64,000 nucleotides of DNA from Pelagibius marinus (GTDB lineage: Bacteria; Pseudomonadota; Alphaproteobacteria; Kiloniellales; Kiloniellaceae), in contig NZ_JACSDK010000015.1 of assembly GCF_014925385.1 (NCBI RefSeq), forward strand, positions 1 to 64,000. The letters run 5' to 3'. This document shows positions 1 to 8,975 of this stretch, one piece after another. Under the pieces are notes generated by a model. It was given only the letters and a program-made list of their open reading frames with translations. It was not told the DNA's origin and searched no databases. Each line of letters begins with the position of its first letter. Position 1 is the stretch's first letter. A program made the position numbers and the translations under genes.

Positions 1-45
1 CTCGACGAACTGCTGCCCTGGCGCTACGCTGCAACCGCAGCGTAG
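1..45 (+). pseudogene. C-terminal end of an IS66-type transposase (TnpC)
   Basis: The first 14 codons read LDELLPWRYAATAA and then stop. An 'ID/LDELLPW' tail is characteristic of the C-terminus of IS66-family TnpC transposases. Only the tail is in the window, so whether the gene upstream is intact cannot be seen. It abuts an IS3 remnant on the other strand, suggesting one insertion element landed in or next to another. Confidence 0.6.
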
Positions 46-59
46 CTGGCTGTCGCACT

Positions 60-382
60 GAAACGCCAGAGGGCCTTTGCCGGACGCTCTCGGTTCGCCG
101 TCATGAACTTGAAGACCGAGACGACATCGCGTCGCTCTGAGCGAACCAAGCCGCGGCCTTTGCCAGGATATCTCTCTCCTGGCGAAGTTGGCGGTTCTTA
201 CGGCGCAGACGGCGAAGCTCGTCGTGTTCCTCGCTGGTCAGGCCATCGACCCGACGGCCACCGTCGCGATCAGCCTGCTTGATTCAGCCATGGATTGTCG
301 CTGCGCACGGCTCAAACTCCCGGGCCGGCGCCACGATCTGTTCCCTGAATTCCGCAGGGTACGGGTTCCTCGTTCTCGGCAT
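60..382 (-). pseudogene. Broken IS3-family transposase (OrfA, start of OrfB)
   Basis: On the minus strand an ATG at 382 opens an IS3-type OrfA: it begins MPRTRNPYPAEFREQIV and later has the leucine-rich RRLRRKNRQLRQERDILAK segment, followed by the usual AAAWFA end. Two lesions are visible. A stretch of roughly ten codons usually found between 'QIVA' and 'REFEP' is missing, and an in-frame TGA follows 'ATIHG' where the family normally has Trp. The OrfA frame stops at 101; an overlapping OrfB start (VFKFMTANRE) is then lost within about 40 bases, at the IS66 end. Dead remnant of a mobile element. Confidence 0.75.
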
Positions 383-516
383 TAGGACACTCTCCTCTAT
401 AGGTCAAAGTGTGTCCATCAAACCGGGGAAACTCCAGTAGTGCCGGAGGCGATGAGCTTAATTCTTGTGCTCAAGTTACCCGAACTGGTAACTCGCCAAG
501 CACACATCAGAGCCGG

Positions 517-753
517 TCACTTCTTCAATCCATATTTTCTCTTCCACTTAACATACTGAACAACAACACTTCCAATACCAGCCAAACTCATTGCAGTGCA
601 AAAAAAGATGACAACGGGAATCCAGTCTGAGTAGCTAGGTCTATTGCCAGCCAACCAAAGAGCCAAGTAGATGCCATGAGAGACTATCAAGCCACCTAAC
701 ACACCCAAAAACGTGTATGCCACAGCCAAAAGAAGCGCCTGACGACCTACCAA
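517..753 (-). CDS. Small two-helix membrane protein, unknown
   Basis: A 78-residue protein with two hydrophobic segments (about residues 5–33 and 44–66) separated by a short polar loop, and a basic C-terminus (KWKRKYGLKK). The start is a TTG preceded by AAAGGA at a workable spacing. It lies downstream of the 897–1295 gene on the same strand. Between them, about 780–902 encodes a further open stretch in another frame (ending SQLPNVSQKARQPF) that may be the tail of a broken gene. A small membrane protein after such a tail would fit an immunity protein, but this is a guess; I do not recognise the family. Confidence 0.4.
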   Translation of the reverse strand: MVGRQALLLAVAYTFLGVLGGLIVSHGIYLALWLAGNRPSYSDWIPVVIFFCTAMSLAGIGSVVVQYVKWKRKYGLKK

Positions 754-896
754 AATCAGAGGTCCTTTCTAATTAGAATGGTTGGCGGGCCTTCTGAGAA
801 ACGTTGGGCAACTGAGAGTAGTCAATAGCTCCAAGTGCAGCCGCACCACCATTCGATATTGCGCGAATTTTACTTTCGTAGGGTCCAACAGTCGCT

Positions 897-1295
897 TTAG
901 CTAAATTCGTAGCATTCGAAGTCGCAAACGTTCATCCAGCCTATTGCGTCCACGTACTTTCTTATTTTGGGCGCCCCCATCTGAGCGCACTTGCTCAAAA
1001 GTGCTGCCTCCTGCACACGAAACAATTGTTCGCTTCCTAATGTATAGAGTGGATAAAAGTAGCAGCCATAGCAGAGCACGCCTTGTGCGACTTCAAACAA
1101 GTTGCGGATGTCTTCTGGGACCTTTTGGGAAAGCTCATATCCCAGAAACCGAGATGCCCAATCGTCCTCGTTCAAGCCCTCCGACGTACCGTCACTTTTG
1201 ACGCGAACAATATGGCTGCCAGTACAGTCAAGTTTACGCCAATTATCCGGTGATAGGTTCTTGAAAAGACGGTTGTTTAGATGGTGGTCCGTCAT
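897..1295 (-). CDS. Hypothetical protein, possibly C-terminally truncated
   Basis: A 132-residue soluble protein, ATG at 1295 preceded by a purine-rich GAAAG. The central part (RNLFEVAQG, CYGCYFYPLYTLGSEQLFRVQEAAL) resembles a recurring uncharacterised bacterial family with an aromatic 'YPL(Y/F)TLG.EQL.RV..AA' motif; those proteins usually continue well past this point. Here the frame ends abruptly after the motif, and another frame stays open for about 50 codons downstream, so this copy is probably frameshifted or truncated. Function unknown. Confidence 0.45.
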   Translation of the reverse strand: MTDHHLNNRLFKNLSPDNWRKLDCTGSHIVRVKSDGTSEGLNEDDWASRFLGYELSQKVPEDIRNLFEVAQGVLCYGCYFYPLYTLGSEQLFRVQEAALLSKCAQMGAPKIRKYVDAIGWMNVCDFECYEFS

Positions 1296-1434
1296 TTTAT
1301 TACTTTCACTGTATTTGAAAATTCGGACGGGACGCTAAGCTAACATTCGCAACATCGCTTAGACTAGATAATCAACTCTTGCGAGCAACGTCTAAGATGA
1401 CCAAAATAGCCCAACTGGCTCGCAAGGAAACGCC

Positions 1435-1813
1435 ATGAAGAGGATGTCAGCCAAGGAAGCCAAGAACGGCTTTGGTTTGTTGCTTGACACTGCACGGGCT
1501 GAACCCCGTGGTGATCGAGGAACCAGGAAGGACCTTTGTTGTGGTCCTCTCAACAGCGGAATACGACCGGCTTCACGGCCTCGCACGCCGAAAGGACAAC
1601 CTGGCGGTCCAGGCCGAAGGCGGTGGCAGCTACCGAACCCTCTGGATCGAGTCATCGCGTAAGGCCATTTCGGGCGCGTCCGACGTGCCCCGACCGGACG
1701 TTCGTGAACCAAACCCCGCCTCCAGCATGTTTCGGCCATCCGCATTTCATCCCTCGCGTGCGGGGGCGCTGAAGTACCGATTCTCGCATGAGCCGATCAG
1801 CTGCTTTTTCTGA
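1435..1813 (+). pseudogene. Frameshifted Phd/YefM-type antitoxin, no toxin partner
   Basis: The first frame encodes MKRMSAKEAKNGFGLLLDTARAEP, the start of a Phd/YefM antitoxin. The sequence then continues in the +1 frame as VVIEEPGRTFVVVLSTAEYDRL, which is the expected following part. The frames meet at a run of four C (1504–1507), so one extra C accounts for the break. Phd/YefM proteins bind DNA through this N-terminal fold and neutralise Doc/YoeB-like toxins through the C-terminus. No toxin gene follows. Either a degenerate orphan antitoxin or a one-base sequencing error. Confidence 0.7.
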
Positions 1814-1820
1814 GTAAGAG

Positions 1821-2972
1821 GTGCGATTGGCAAAATGTATCAAGGATATTCCTGCCGCAAATTTGGAAATGCCACCGGTGTCTAATTTAATCTCGCTTTT
1901 GAAGAAGTGCGAAATTAAGGCGATAGATGAATTTACCGATGCTGCAAGAGGGCGGCACCCGGCATGGACGGCGCTACATGCACATGAACCTCACGTAGAC
2001 TACGAGCGCTCCCCGAAAGACTACCTCGTCAACGAGGCTGTGGCGCTGATTTGGGGCAAAGATGGAGGCCATCACTGGCTCCAGGCCGCTAAGAAAAGGA
2101 TCGCTCAAACCGCAAATTTCGAGGAATGCGCTTCAGCACTGGCCGAAATTCGTTGCTACGGCGCCATGCTAGAGGCCGGATTCAGCATCCATCCTATACC
2201 AGCGAAAAGCACGCCGACCCCTGATTTTCAGTACGACATTCACGGATACACCGGTGCGGTCGAAGTCGCGACAAAGTTGGAGCACACAGACCAGGTTGAT
2301 AGGGCGAGGAAGATCGCGGCTGGCGCTACCCCCGATGGCGTTGAGCGATCGACATTCTTAGCGCCCTCTGGGAAGATCGAGTTGACCGTTAACGAGATGC
2401 ACCCGTTCGGTGCGCCCGACCCGAACAAAGCAGGCGATACAGCCCAAACCAATGCGATCAGCCGGATATGCGCGATCAAGGGTAAAGAAACTCAAACCGT
2501 CGAAGGCCAACCCAGCATCCTATGGATTGACTGCCGCGATCTCGGAAAGTGGCCGGGATTTCTCACTGTTGAGCACACATCTCCGATTATCAGCGGCCAT
2601 GCTGGTGCACTTACCTCAGGGCTGTTCTGGTATGGCTTCTACGGCTGGAAAGACGCTCCGGTTCTCGAAGGGCACAGTTCGGATTTCAATTCAATTACGC
2701 CGATGGGGCACGATGGGCGGTTTCATTCGGACGCACAAACGAGTAGCCGGTATTCCGCGGCCGTCATTTGTCTTCAGAAGGCAACAGTACTGTATGAGAA
2801 TCCGGCGGCACCAGAACGCTTGCCGAATGCGATGCGACGAGCTTTTACGCGGCTTCCGTCGTTTGACATTTCTCACAGCGTTGCCGACTGGAAGAGCGGC
2901 GATGTGCAGCGGAGTATCGAACTCGCACGGTCAATGATTGAAGCCCTGTCGACCAGTCCTGCGGACGACTGA
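1821..2972 (+). CDS. Hypothetical nuclease-like protein (possible PD-(D/E)XK fold)
   Basis: A 383-residue soluble protein. Residues about 100–152 hold a pattern resembling restriction-endonuclease-like folds: a helix with Glu109 (ALAEIRCYGAMLEAGF), then TPDF with Asp135, then a strand ending VEVATK with Glu148 and Lys152. In a canonical site the Lys sits two residues after the acidic residue; here it is four after, so catalysis is uncertain. The GTG start at 1821 directly follows AAGAGG; a TTG at 1827 has better spacing. It precedes the large STAND NTPase by 437 bp on the same strand and may belong to the same defence cluster. Family not recognised with certainty. Confidence 0.55.
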   Translation: MRLAKCIKDIPAANLEMPPVSNLISLLKKCEIKAIDEFTDAARGRHPAWTALHAHEPHVDYERSPKDYLVNEAVALIWGKDGGHHWLQAAKKRIAQTANFEECASALAEIRCYGAMLEAGFSIHPIPAKSTPTPDFQYDIHGYTGAVEVATKLEHTDQVDRARKIAAGATPDGVERSTFLAPSGKIELTVNEMHPFGAPDPNKAGDTAQTNAISRICAIKGKETQTVEGQPSILWIDCRDLGKWPGFLTVEHTSPIISGHAGALTSGLFWYGFYGWKDAPVLEGHSSDFNSITPMGHDGRFHSDAQTSSRYSAAVICLQKATVLYENPAAPERLPNAMRRAFTRLPSFDISHSVADWKSGDVQRSIELARSMIEALSTSPADD

Positions 2973-3409
2973 TACCTTGCAGCTTATTCGCACGACTCAC
3001 ATGGCGCGTCCGACGTCGCCGGCCCAGGACTCCAGACATACTAAGGTATTCCGCCGGAAGGGAGAGTTGCTCAAACCCGATACGCTATCGAAGGCTGCAT
3101 TAAGCCTGCTCAGTCCCAACAATGCTTTTGATCTCGAGGCCAAGTTCAGCAGGAGTAGTTGATCGGGACGTAGTCTGTCGGACATGCCAACTGTCTAGTT
3201 TCGTAGGTGAGCGCCTATTCTAAACAATGCATTAGGTCGTGTTCTCTCATAAACCTGACGCATGGGAATATGTACATTTTCTGACCGAACTACAGCCAGT
3301 AGATCGCTGGCCCTTCCCTCACCAGCACCCGTGCTACCGCAACTATGGGTGAAAATTAAAGCGCGTGCTGGTATCGAATTGCTGCTGTTTCCAGTATTGT
3401 CGATTCGCT
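2973..3409. other. Intergenic stretch upstream of the STAND NTPase
   Basis: 437 bp with no convincing gene. A 53-codon open frame on the plus strand (3001–3162, starting MARPTSPAQD) has no recognisable similarity and no clear ribosome binding site. The downstream part is AT-richer and probably contains the promoter of the 3410–8014 gene. I could not place a −35/−10 pair with confidence. Confidence 0.35.
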
Positions 3410-6400
3410 ATGTCCTCCTCGACAACAACTCATCTGGCGGCTCTGCGGAAAGCCCTTCTTGCACTCCGACCTACAGGAGATGCGGGATTTGAAGGGATGC
3501 TCGCTTTAGTCTTGTCTGAAGTCTGCGGCCAGCCATTCCGCCTTGCCTCTGGTGGATCGCAACGAGGTCGTGATGGCGATTCTGCATTCGACGATGGTGC
3601 AACTCTTTTTGAGGGAAAGCGCTACGAGAAGTCTGTGCCGAAACGGGAAATCGCTGACAAGCTAATGGATCTAAAGGTCGACAACCAAGGCCAAGTCGAT
3701 CTTTGGGTGATGGGCGCTACGGCCCCAGTTCCAGCTCTAGACGCCAAGGATTTCCGGTCTCTAGCAGAAAATGAAGGCATTGGAATTGTCCTTCTGGACT
3801 GGGCCGATGCGACAACGCTGCCGCCTCTCGCGCTAGCAGTAGCGATGGCGGGGCAGGCGGCAAAGCAATTTCTGCATGATAACCTAGCTAGCTTGGTAAA
3901 TGAGTCCGACTTACAAGCGGCCCTCGACGCGATCGACCTCATAGCAGCACTTCCGAACTTTGGAACGTTCGCAGAAAATCTGCAGGCTGAACTTAGGAAA
4001 CCGTCCACTGGCTTGGGGCTCGCCAAAGCGGCGAGTCACGACTGGCTATGGTCGGTATTTTCGAACCAAAGACTCGCGCGGCAGCATTTTGGTCAGCCTC
4101 TTGCCCCCAGAGATCCAGGTGGCATATGCGATTATCCAAGAGGAAGCTTGATCAAAGAGCTTCAGCCTGCATTCACTGGTTCACCCTCTACCAGTATCTT
4201 TGCGGTCATTGGCACCGAAGGTGCTGGCAAATCATGGTTGGTCGCTGACACGTGGCTTAGCACGACTCCTGCCTCACTTCTGGTTCTAGCGACAGCGGGC
4301 GAGCTTCAAGATCCGGAGGATATACTCGAGCCAGAGAAATTTCTCATTCGAAAGCTAATTCATCAGACGAGTAGCATCTTTGATGAAGCAAGCGAAAAAC
4401 GGTGGCGCCGCCGCTTTGCGGCATGGTGCGCCAATCCCAATCCTGAAAACATCCGCATCACTTTGTGCGTCGATGGCCTCAATCAGTCTCCTAAGTTTCC
4501 ATGGCCGCGCTTTATTGATGCGGCCTCGCTTCTACTGGATAAGCTTGGAGGGCAGCTCGTAGTCACTACGCGCATCACACACTTCCCGACGATACGAAGG
4601 GCAACTGCGCCCGCAATAAAACGTGTGACCGTTCCGGAGTGGACGAAGGCAGAGTTGGAAGAGATCCTTCGAAAGCGCGGCGTCGATCCCGATGTGCTGA
4701 GCGAAGACGTCTTCAGCACGCTAAAGAATCCGCGAATTCTCGGAATCGCTGTCAAATTGCTCGATGCTCGCGAGATCGAAAGGATGGAGGATCTCAGTGT
4801 GGGGCGGCTTCTGTTCGAACATTTAAGGCAGTCCAACGTCACAGGGGCTTCAGTAATTTCTCCGGAGGAGTTCGCGAAAGCCTTGCAGGAAATGGCTGCG
4901 GAGCTTGTGGAGCGTTTAAAATCGCATGACAAAGATGATCTCAGGCTCTTTGATGCGAGGCTCCATGAAAGGCTTTCAGACGTTGCCTCTAGTCTCTTCT
5001 TTAAGCCTGTCGGCGACGACCCTGATCGAAATGAGATTGTAGAAGAAGGGCTGCAAATCGCACTGGGTCTTTGGCTTGTCGAGGCTCTCGAGAAGGAAGA
5101 GCGAAATAATCGCGATCCGTCGGCCCAGCTCGAAGCGATTCTAGAACCCGTTACCCCACTCGATATGACTGCTGAAGTGGTGGCATCCGCAGCCGAGATA
5201 GCGTGTTTGCGCGATCCTTGTCCAGTGTTGGTCGCCGCTAGTCTTATAGGCCACTACGCCAACATGCAAAATGCATCGGAGGTGAGCCTTGCGTCAATTG
5301 GCGCATTGGTGAAAAAAAAGCCGGAGGCTTTCATTCGAGCCGTTAAGGATGCCTCTCTTGCCCAAGAGCATGTTGATCGCTTGGAGTGGCTCACTAGTGT
5401 TATTCTTGCTGCGCGAGATGATGCAAGCGTGCAAGGTGTTCTTTCCCGTGAGTTAGCTGAGTGGCTTTCGTACTACTCTCTTGCACCAGAGCGGATGTTG
5501 GGGGGTGTTCCAGTGAGCGGTTCGGCAGAGCAAATTGAGGCCGAGCGCCAGAAGGCGACAAAGCGGCTCGAAAAAAAAATGGAAAATCTGACTAAGGGGG
5601 AACGCAGCTATATTGAGAAGCACCTAATCCGTCATGACGATGGGGATCTGGATCACCTCCATAGGCAAGCGCTCTTTCTGCTTGCCGGGATGCCCCTGGC
5701 GCCGTTCGCTCCATCTCTGTTCGCGTGGGCCTTCGCAGATGCACTAAATACATCACTTTATGCGCCAAATCAGGAGTTCGGTTGGCTCATTCAGTCTAAT
5801 AATCTTGACTGGGAGGCGACCCGGACAGCCTTGCTTGAAGTCGTGGAGACATTTTCAGTGTCCAGGTCGGAGGTGGGCGATTGGGCAGTAGTAGCCATAC
5901 TCCATGGCACTGGAAATGAAGTCGATGCGGCCAGAGGCCACGAATTGTTCGAGCATCTTACGAGGGACCGAGAGAAGATAGGTTCTTGGCGTTTAGTCGA
6001 AACATACTGTGCGACAGATCCATGCGATCCAGCTGCCGTGCGACCAGAGAATATCGATCAGACTGCAAAGAGATTTCGAGAGATTGACGTGGATAAGTTG
6101 TGTCTCTCGCTGGGGGCATCGACCGAGGATCACTTCTTTCAAGCGGCCATGCCTGGAATGGCCCGCTTTGCGCCAGAGGTTGGGGCAAACACAATACGGC
6201 GTTTTGCAGCACAGACGTTGCAAAGGGAGGGATTACAGCGGAGGCAGGCAGTGTTGAGCCTTCTGCGGCATAGCATTCTTCTGGATAGAGCTACGATAGA
6301 TGCCTTTGTCTTGGCAGCAATATCCTTTAAGGCTGGCGCCTCGGGAGAAAAGAATGAGATCGCGCGCGATGATTGGATTGTATCGCAGTACTCGCTGCTA

Positions 6401-8014
6401 TTTGCACTTCCCCATCTTTCCGGCGATGAGCAGTTTCGCGCGCTGGCCGACAAGAGAACAGGCAATACTCTTCTAAAAATCGTAGCTTCGCTTAAACCGG
6501 CCGATGGCGCGTTGGTCGAATCGCTTTTAGAGCAGGCGGTAGCTGAAGGCAATGATGAAAAGATTGCCCGTATCCTGGCAGCTGTCGAATACACGAATTG
6601 CCTTCTGACACAGCGTGCAAGAGAAATTGTTGTCGAGCTTTTGTGTTCAGAGACTGGCAGCGTTCGGGCGCCGGCACTCGGAATTGCAGCGAGCACTGAG
6701 GACCCAACATTATTGCGGGCTGTTGTTGATAGTGGCTGGGACGCTGGTCGTCTGGTGCCGGAGAGTGATCACTTCGAGGTCTGGTATGGGTCAGCGGCGC
6801 TGGTTGCTGCGGTCGACGTCGGACTAATAGAACTTCCCGACGCACTGGATCGAATGGCATTGAGTCACTATGGGTTTACTGCTGCACGACTTGGCGTTGG
6901 CAGGGCGAACCTGGTAGCAGATAGGATTGAGTTGGCTCTTGCGAAGGTCATGAGGCTGCCAGAGCTTTCCGATTTGCCGGGAATGGAGCGCGATGCTCCG
7001 TCCGGTCCTACTTCGTCGCCACCTCTAGTCGGCGTGCGGGACGAAGCAATGCCGACAGACCCACAAGCAGTTTTTGAAAGAATGGCGGAGTCCGACGAGC
7101 AATTCGAGGAGCGACAGCAGCGCCTTCGTCAAGCGTATAGTCGCTTCAGTAAGGATCTTACCAATGCCGACGCTCGTCTTGTTCTGGAAGATCTGACATT
7201 TGATGGGCTTGAGGTAGTCGTAGCTTCCAGACCAGATGTTGTTGAGCGGTGGTGTTCCTGGCTCTTGTGCGCGGATGACTCAAAGAAGAGAGGCCTCTGC
7301 CGGTTCGCGGTACAGTTTGCAAGCGCTATCGCGAAGGACAATACTAAAGAAGCTATTGAGCTATTTCGTGCCTACGCCAAGGTCGATCCACTCGTGCGGC
7401 ACGTAACCGGGCTAGCAAAGATTCCAGCGGAAATAGAGGCGTTATGGCGCCATGCGGATATTCCTGAAATCGCCGCCGAATGTGTAAATCGGCTTGATCA
7501 AGCCAGTACCGATCGCGAATTGGCCCTCGAGGTCGTGGCTGCATTCCGTGCGGGTCAGGCTGCAATTGTTGAAAGCCATATAAAGAATCTCATTGCTACG
7601 GGGAGGCCAGCATCGATTGCCCGCGGAATTGCAGTCGCGGGCTTCTGCGATCAGTCCGAGTTTGCCGACCAGATATTACTTAGATATAGGACATCTAGCG
7701 GATTCATTGGTGCAGCCCATCGCGCTGCCAGGCGTGCATATGATCGAAATGTGTGGTCACGCCACTGGTGGGAGAAGATGGGGGCCGCAACCGATCGGCT
7801 CGATTTCTGGCGCTACTCAGTTCTTCTAACGAAGATAGTCGATGTGCGATTTGAACTATGGGCAGGTGAGGTGGCGGACGATACGCTACTCAGCACCTTT
7901 TACGTGACCATAGAGGACGGGATAAAGAAACGCATCAAGAGATGGAGCGACAAGCGTCGCGACCAGCTATTTGGCAGAAAGGCACCTCCAAGCATTTTTG
8001 TGTCACGGAGTTGA
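3410..8014 (+). CDS. Avs-like STAND NTPase with N-terminal nuclease domain
   Basis: A 1,534-residue protein. I chose the ATG at 3410 because homology-like sequence begins there; the frame is open 45 bp further upstream. Residues about 20–75 look like an Mrr-type nuclease: GDAGFEGML, then RDGD (Asp55/Asp57), then FEGKRY (Glu68, Lys70), a D…E-x-K site. The NTPase follows: Walker A GTEGAGKS near residue 268 and Walker B ITLCVDG with Asp355, then a helical winged region. The remaining ~1,000 residues are helical and repetitive with no catalytic motif, as expected for a sensor. Nuclease–STAND–helical-repeat order and length match antiviral Avs proteins, where a phage protein bound by the C-terminus triggers oligomerisation and nuclease attack on DNA. 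Target and subtype cannot be read from sequence; closest by architecture to Mrr-type Avs4. Confidence 0.75.
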   Translation: MSSSTTTHLAALRKALLALRPTGDAGFEGMLALVLSEVCGQPFRLASGGSQRGRDGDSAFDDGATLFEGKRYEKSVPKREIADKLMDLKVDNQGQVDLWVMGATAPVPALDAKDFRSLAENEGIGIVLLDWADATTLPPLALAVAMAGQAAKQFLHDNLASLVNESDLQAALDAIDLIAALPNFGTFAENLQAELRKPSTGLGLAKAASHDWLWSVFSNQRLARQHFGQPLAPRDPGGICDYPRGSLIKELQPAFTGSPSTSIFAVIGTEGAGKSWLVADTWLSTTPASLLVLATAGELQDPEDILEPEKFLIRKLIHQTSSIFDEASEKRWRRRFAAWCANPNPENIRITLCVDGLNQSPKFPWPRFIDAASLLLDKLGGQLVVTTRITHFPTIRRATAPAIKRVTVPEWTKAELEEILRKRGVDPDVLSEDVFSTLKNPRILGIAVKLLDAREIERMEDLSVGRLLFEHLRQSNVTGASVISPEEFAKALQEMAAELVERLKSHDKDDLRLFDARLHERLSDVASSLFFKPVGDDPDRNEIVEEGLQIALGLWLVEALEKEERNNRDPSAQLEAILEPVTPLDMTAEVVASAAEIACLRDPCPVLVAASLIGHYANMQNASEVSLASIGALVKKKPEAFIRAVKDASLAQEHVDRLEWLTSVILAARDDASVQGVLSRELAEWLSYYSLAPERMLGGVPVSGSAEQIEAERQKATKRLEKKMENLTKGERSYIEKHLIRHDDGDLDHLHRQALFLLAGMPLAPFAPSLFAWAFADALNTSLYAPNQEFGWLIQSNNLDWEATRTALLEVVETFSVSRSEVGDWAVVAILHGTGNEVDAARGHELFEHLTRDREKIGSWRLVETYCATDPCDPAAVRPENIDQTAKRFREIDVDKLCLSLGASTEDHFFQAAMPGMARFAPEVGANTIRRFAAQTLQREGLQRRQAVLSLLRHSILLDRATIDAFVLAAISFKAGASGEKNEIARDDWIVSQYSLLFALPHLSGDEQFRALADKRTGNTLLKIVASLKPADGALVESLLEQAVAEGNDEKIARILAAVEYTNCLLTQRAREIVVELLCSETGSVRAPALGIAASTEDPTLLRAVVDSGWDAGRLVPESDHFEVWYGSAALVAAVDVGLIELPDALDRMALSHYGFTAARLGVGRANLVADRIELALAKVMRLPELSDLPGMERDAPSGPTSSPPLVGVRDEAMPTDPQAVFERMAESDEQFEERQQRLRQAYSRFSKDLTNADARLVLEDLTFDGLEVVVASRPDVVERWCSWLLCADDSKKRGLCRFAVQFASAIAKDNTKEAIELFRAYAKVDPLVRHVTGLAKIPAEIEALWRHADIPEIAAECVNRLDQASTDRELALEVVAAFRAGQAAIVESHIKNLIATGRPASIARGIAVAGFCDQSEFADQILLRYRTSSGFIGAAHRAARRAYDRNVWSRHWWEKMGAATDRLDFWRYSVLLTKIVDVRFELWAGEVADDTLLSTFYVTIEDGIKKRIKRWSDKRRDQLFGRKAPPSIFVSRS

Positions 8015-8035
8015 TGTAGGTCCTATTCGACCGAT

Positions 8036-8287
8036 GTGGCTCGTGCCCGGGGAGGTCCAATAGCACAAATCCTTGCGTGGACCGGGTTTCTTGTGCTGCT
8101 TACTTCAAGTTGCCGCCTCTTTCAGGCCGATTGTGTTGAGAACGTGACCGCAGTAGGTGCAGGGATCGGCGCGCCTCGTCTCTCTCAAGGCTTAGTACGG
8201 CGCATTCAGGATGTCATTGCGGATGCCCGGGTGATTTTGGCGGAGGTGAAGCAATTGCAGCAACCGTCTCGGTGGGCCTCGAATTGA
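8036..8287 (+). CDS. Doubtful small membrane protein
   Basis: An 83-codon frame starting at GTG (8036), with one hydrophobic segment (IAQILAWTGFLVLLTSS) followed by a polar helical tail rich in Q, R and V. It sits 21 bp after the STAND NTPase gene. There is no clear ribosome binding site and no family recognised. The gap 8015–8435 holds nothing else I can support. Confidence 0.2.
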   Translation: MARARGGPIAQILAWTGFLVLLTSSCRLFQADCVENVTAVGAGIGAPRLSQGLVRRIQDVIADARVILAEVKQLQQPSRWASN

Positions 8288-8435
8288 ACCGCGAGGTCCG
8301 AAGGATGGAAGCCCATCCAGAGCCTCCAAGGCGCTCGCGGCAGCGCCAGCGGATCAGGTGACTCCCCTACATTCCGTGGTTTGAGCACTGCGCCGAACGA
8401 GAGTATGGTGGCAGAGAAGTTAAACCAGGAAGGGA

Positions 8436-8729
8436 GTGGCAGTGCCAGACCTACAGGTCATCTGCGTGAACAAGTCCGACCGAATGAACCCGTACGAGCG
8501 AATTCTCCGGATCGGCGACGGGCAGACAATATTGGGATCGTGGCGCAAGACACAGGAAGAAGTAATTCGGGAAATTGAGGCAGGGGTGAACAGGTTCTAC
8601 GTACAGGTGAACAGACAATCCGTTTGGGTCGAAATTGCCGTCAGCCAGCATGGCAATAGGTACCTAAAGACAGAGCCTGGTGGGGAGCAGCCGAATAACC
8701 TGTTGAGCCTTCCGGAGTGCCGGGCCTGA
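8436..8729 (+). CDS. DUF3892 domain protein
   Basis: A 97-residue protein from a GTG start, with AGGAAGGGAG just upstream. It has the DUF3892 pattern: an initial ICVNKSDR.NPYERI strand, a GxW/WRKTQEEVIREIE helix, a FYVQVNRQSVWVEIAVS strand pair, and the terminal motif YLKTE..GEQPNNLLSLPEC. The family is small, widespread, found often on mobile elements, and of unknown function. The C-terminal motif is complete, so the gene seems intact. The next features are a tRNA on the opposite strand and a rightward terminator at 8976, which would end this transcript. Confidence 0.8.
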   Translation: MAVPDLQVICVNKSDRMNPYERILRIGDGQTILGSWRKTQEEVIREIEAGVNRFYVQVNRQSVWVEIAVSQHGNRYLKTEPGGEQPNNLLSLPECRA

Positions 8730-8883
8730 TTGTTTGGGCCAACTATTCTGTCCGCCAGGTAAAGCACGCAGCGGTTGATTTTGAGTTCCCCAGCAAAGTA
8801 GGCTCACTATTGGCGTAGGACACGTTCTTGGGTTAGAGTTCCTGATTAGCCGCAACATGGTTGAATTTGGACCTGGGCGGTAG

Positions 8884-8959
8884 TGGTCCCCCGGACGGGT
8901 TTCGAACCCGCTTCTCCCGATTACAAGTCGGGCGTCCTTAGCCGATAGACGACCGGGGG
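8884..8959 (-). tRNA. tRNA-Thr (anticodon TGT), unusual
   Basis: On the minus strand the 76 bases fold as a full cloverleaf: acceptor CCCCCGG/CCGGGGG with discriminator A and encoded CCA, D-arm beginning GTCT, anticodon stem CCCGA/TCGGG with loop CTTGTAA (anticodon TGT, reads ACA), and T-arm GCGGG-TTCGAAA-CCCGT. It starts with C1:G72 and has a Glu/Gln-like 'TCGTCTA' D-arm, unlike the chromosomal tRNA-Thr(GGT) at 37,959. Carriage inside a mobile island suggests it is a cargo tRNA rather than a core gene. Whether it is charged with threonine is not provable from sequence. Confidence 0.85.
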
Positions 8960-8975
8960 TACCGCTTCTGAAAGG

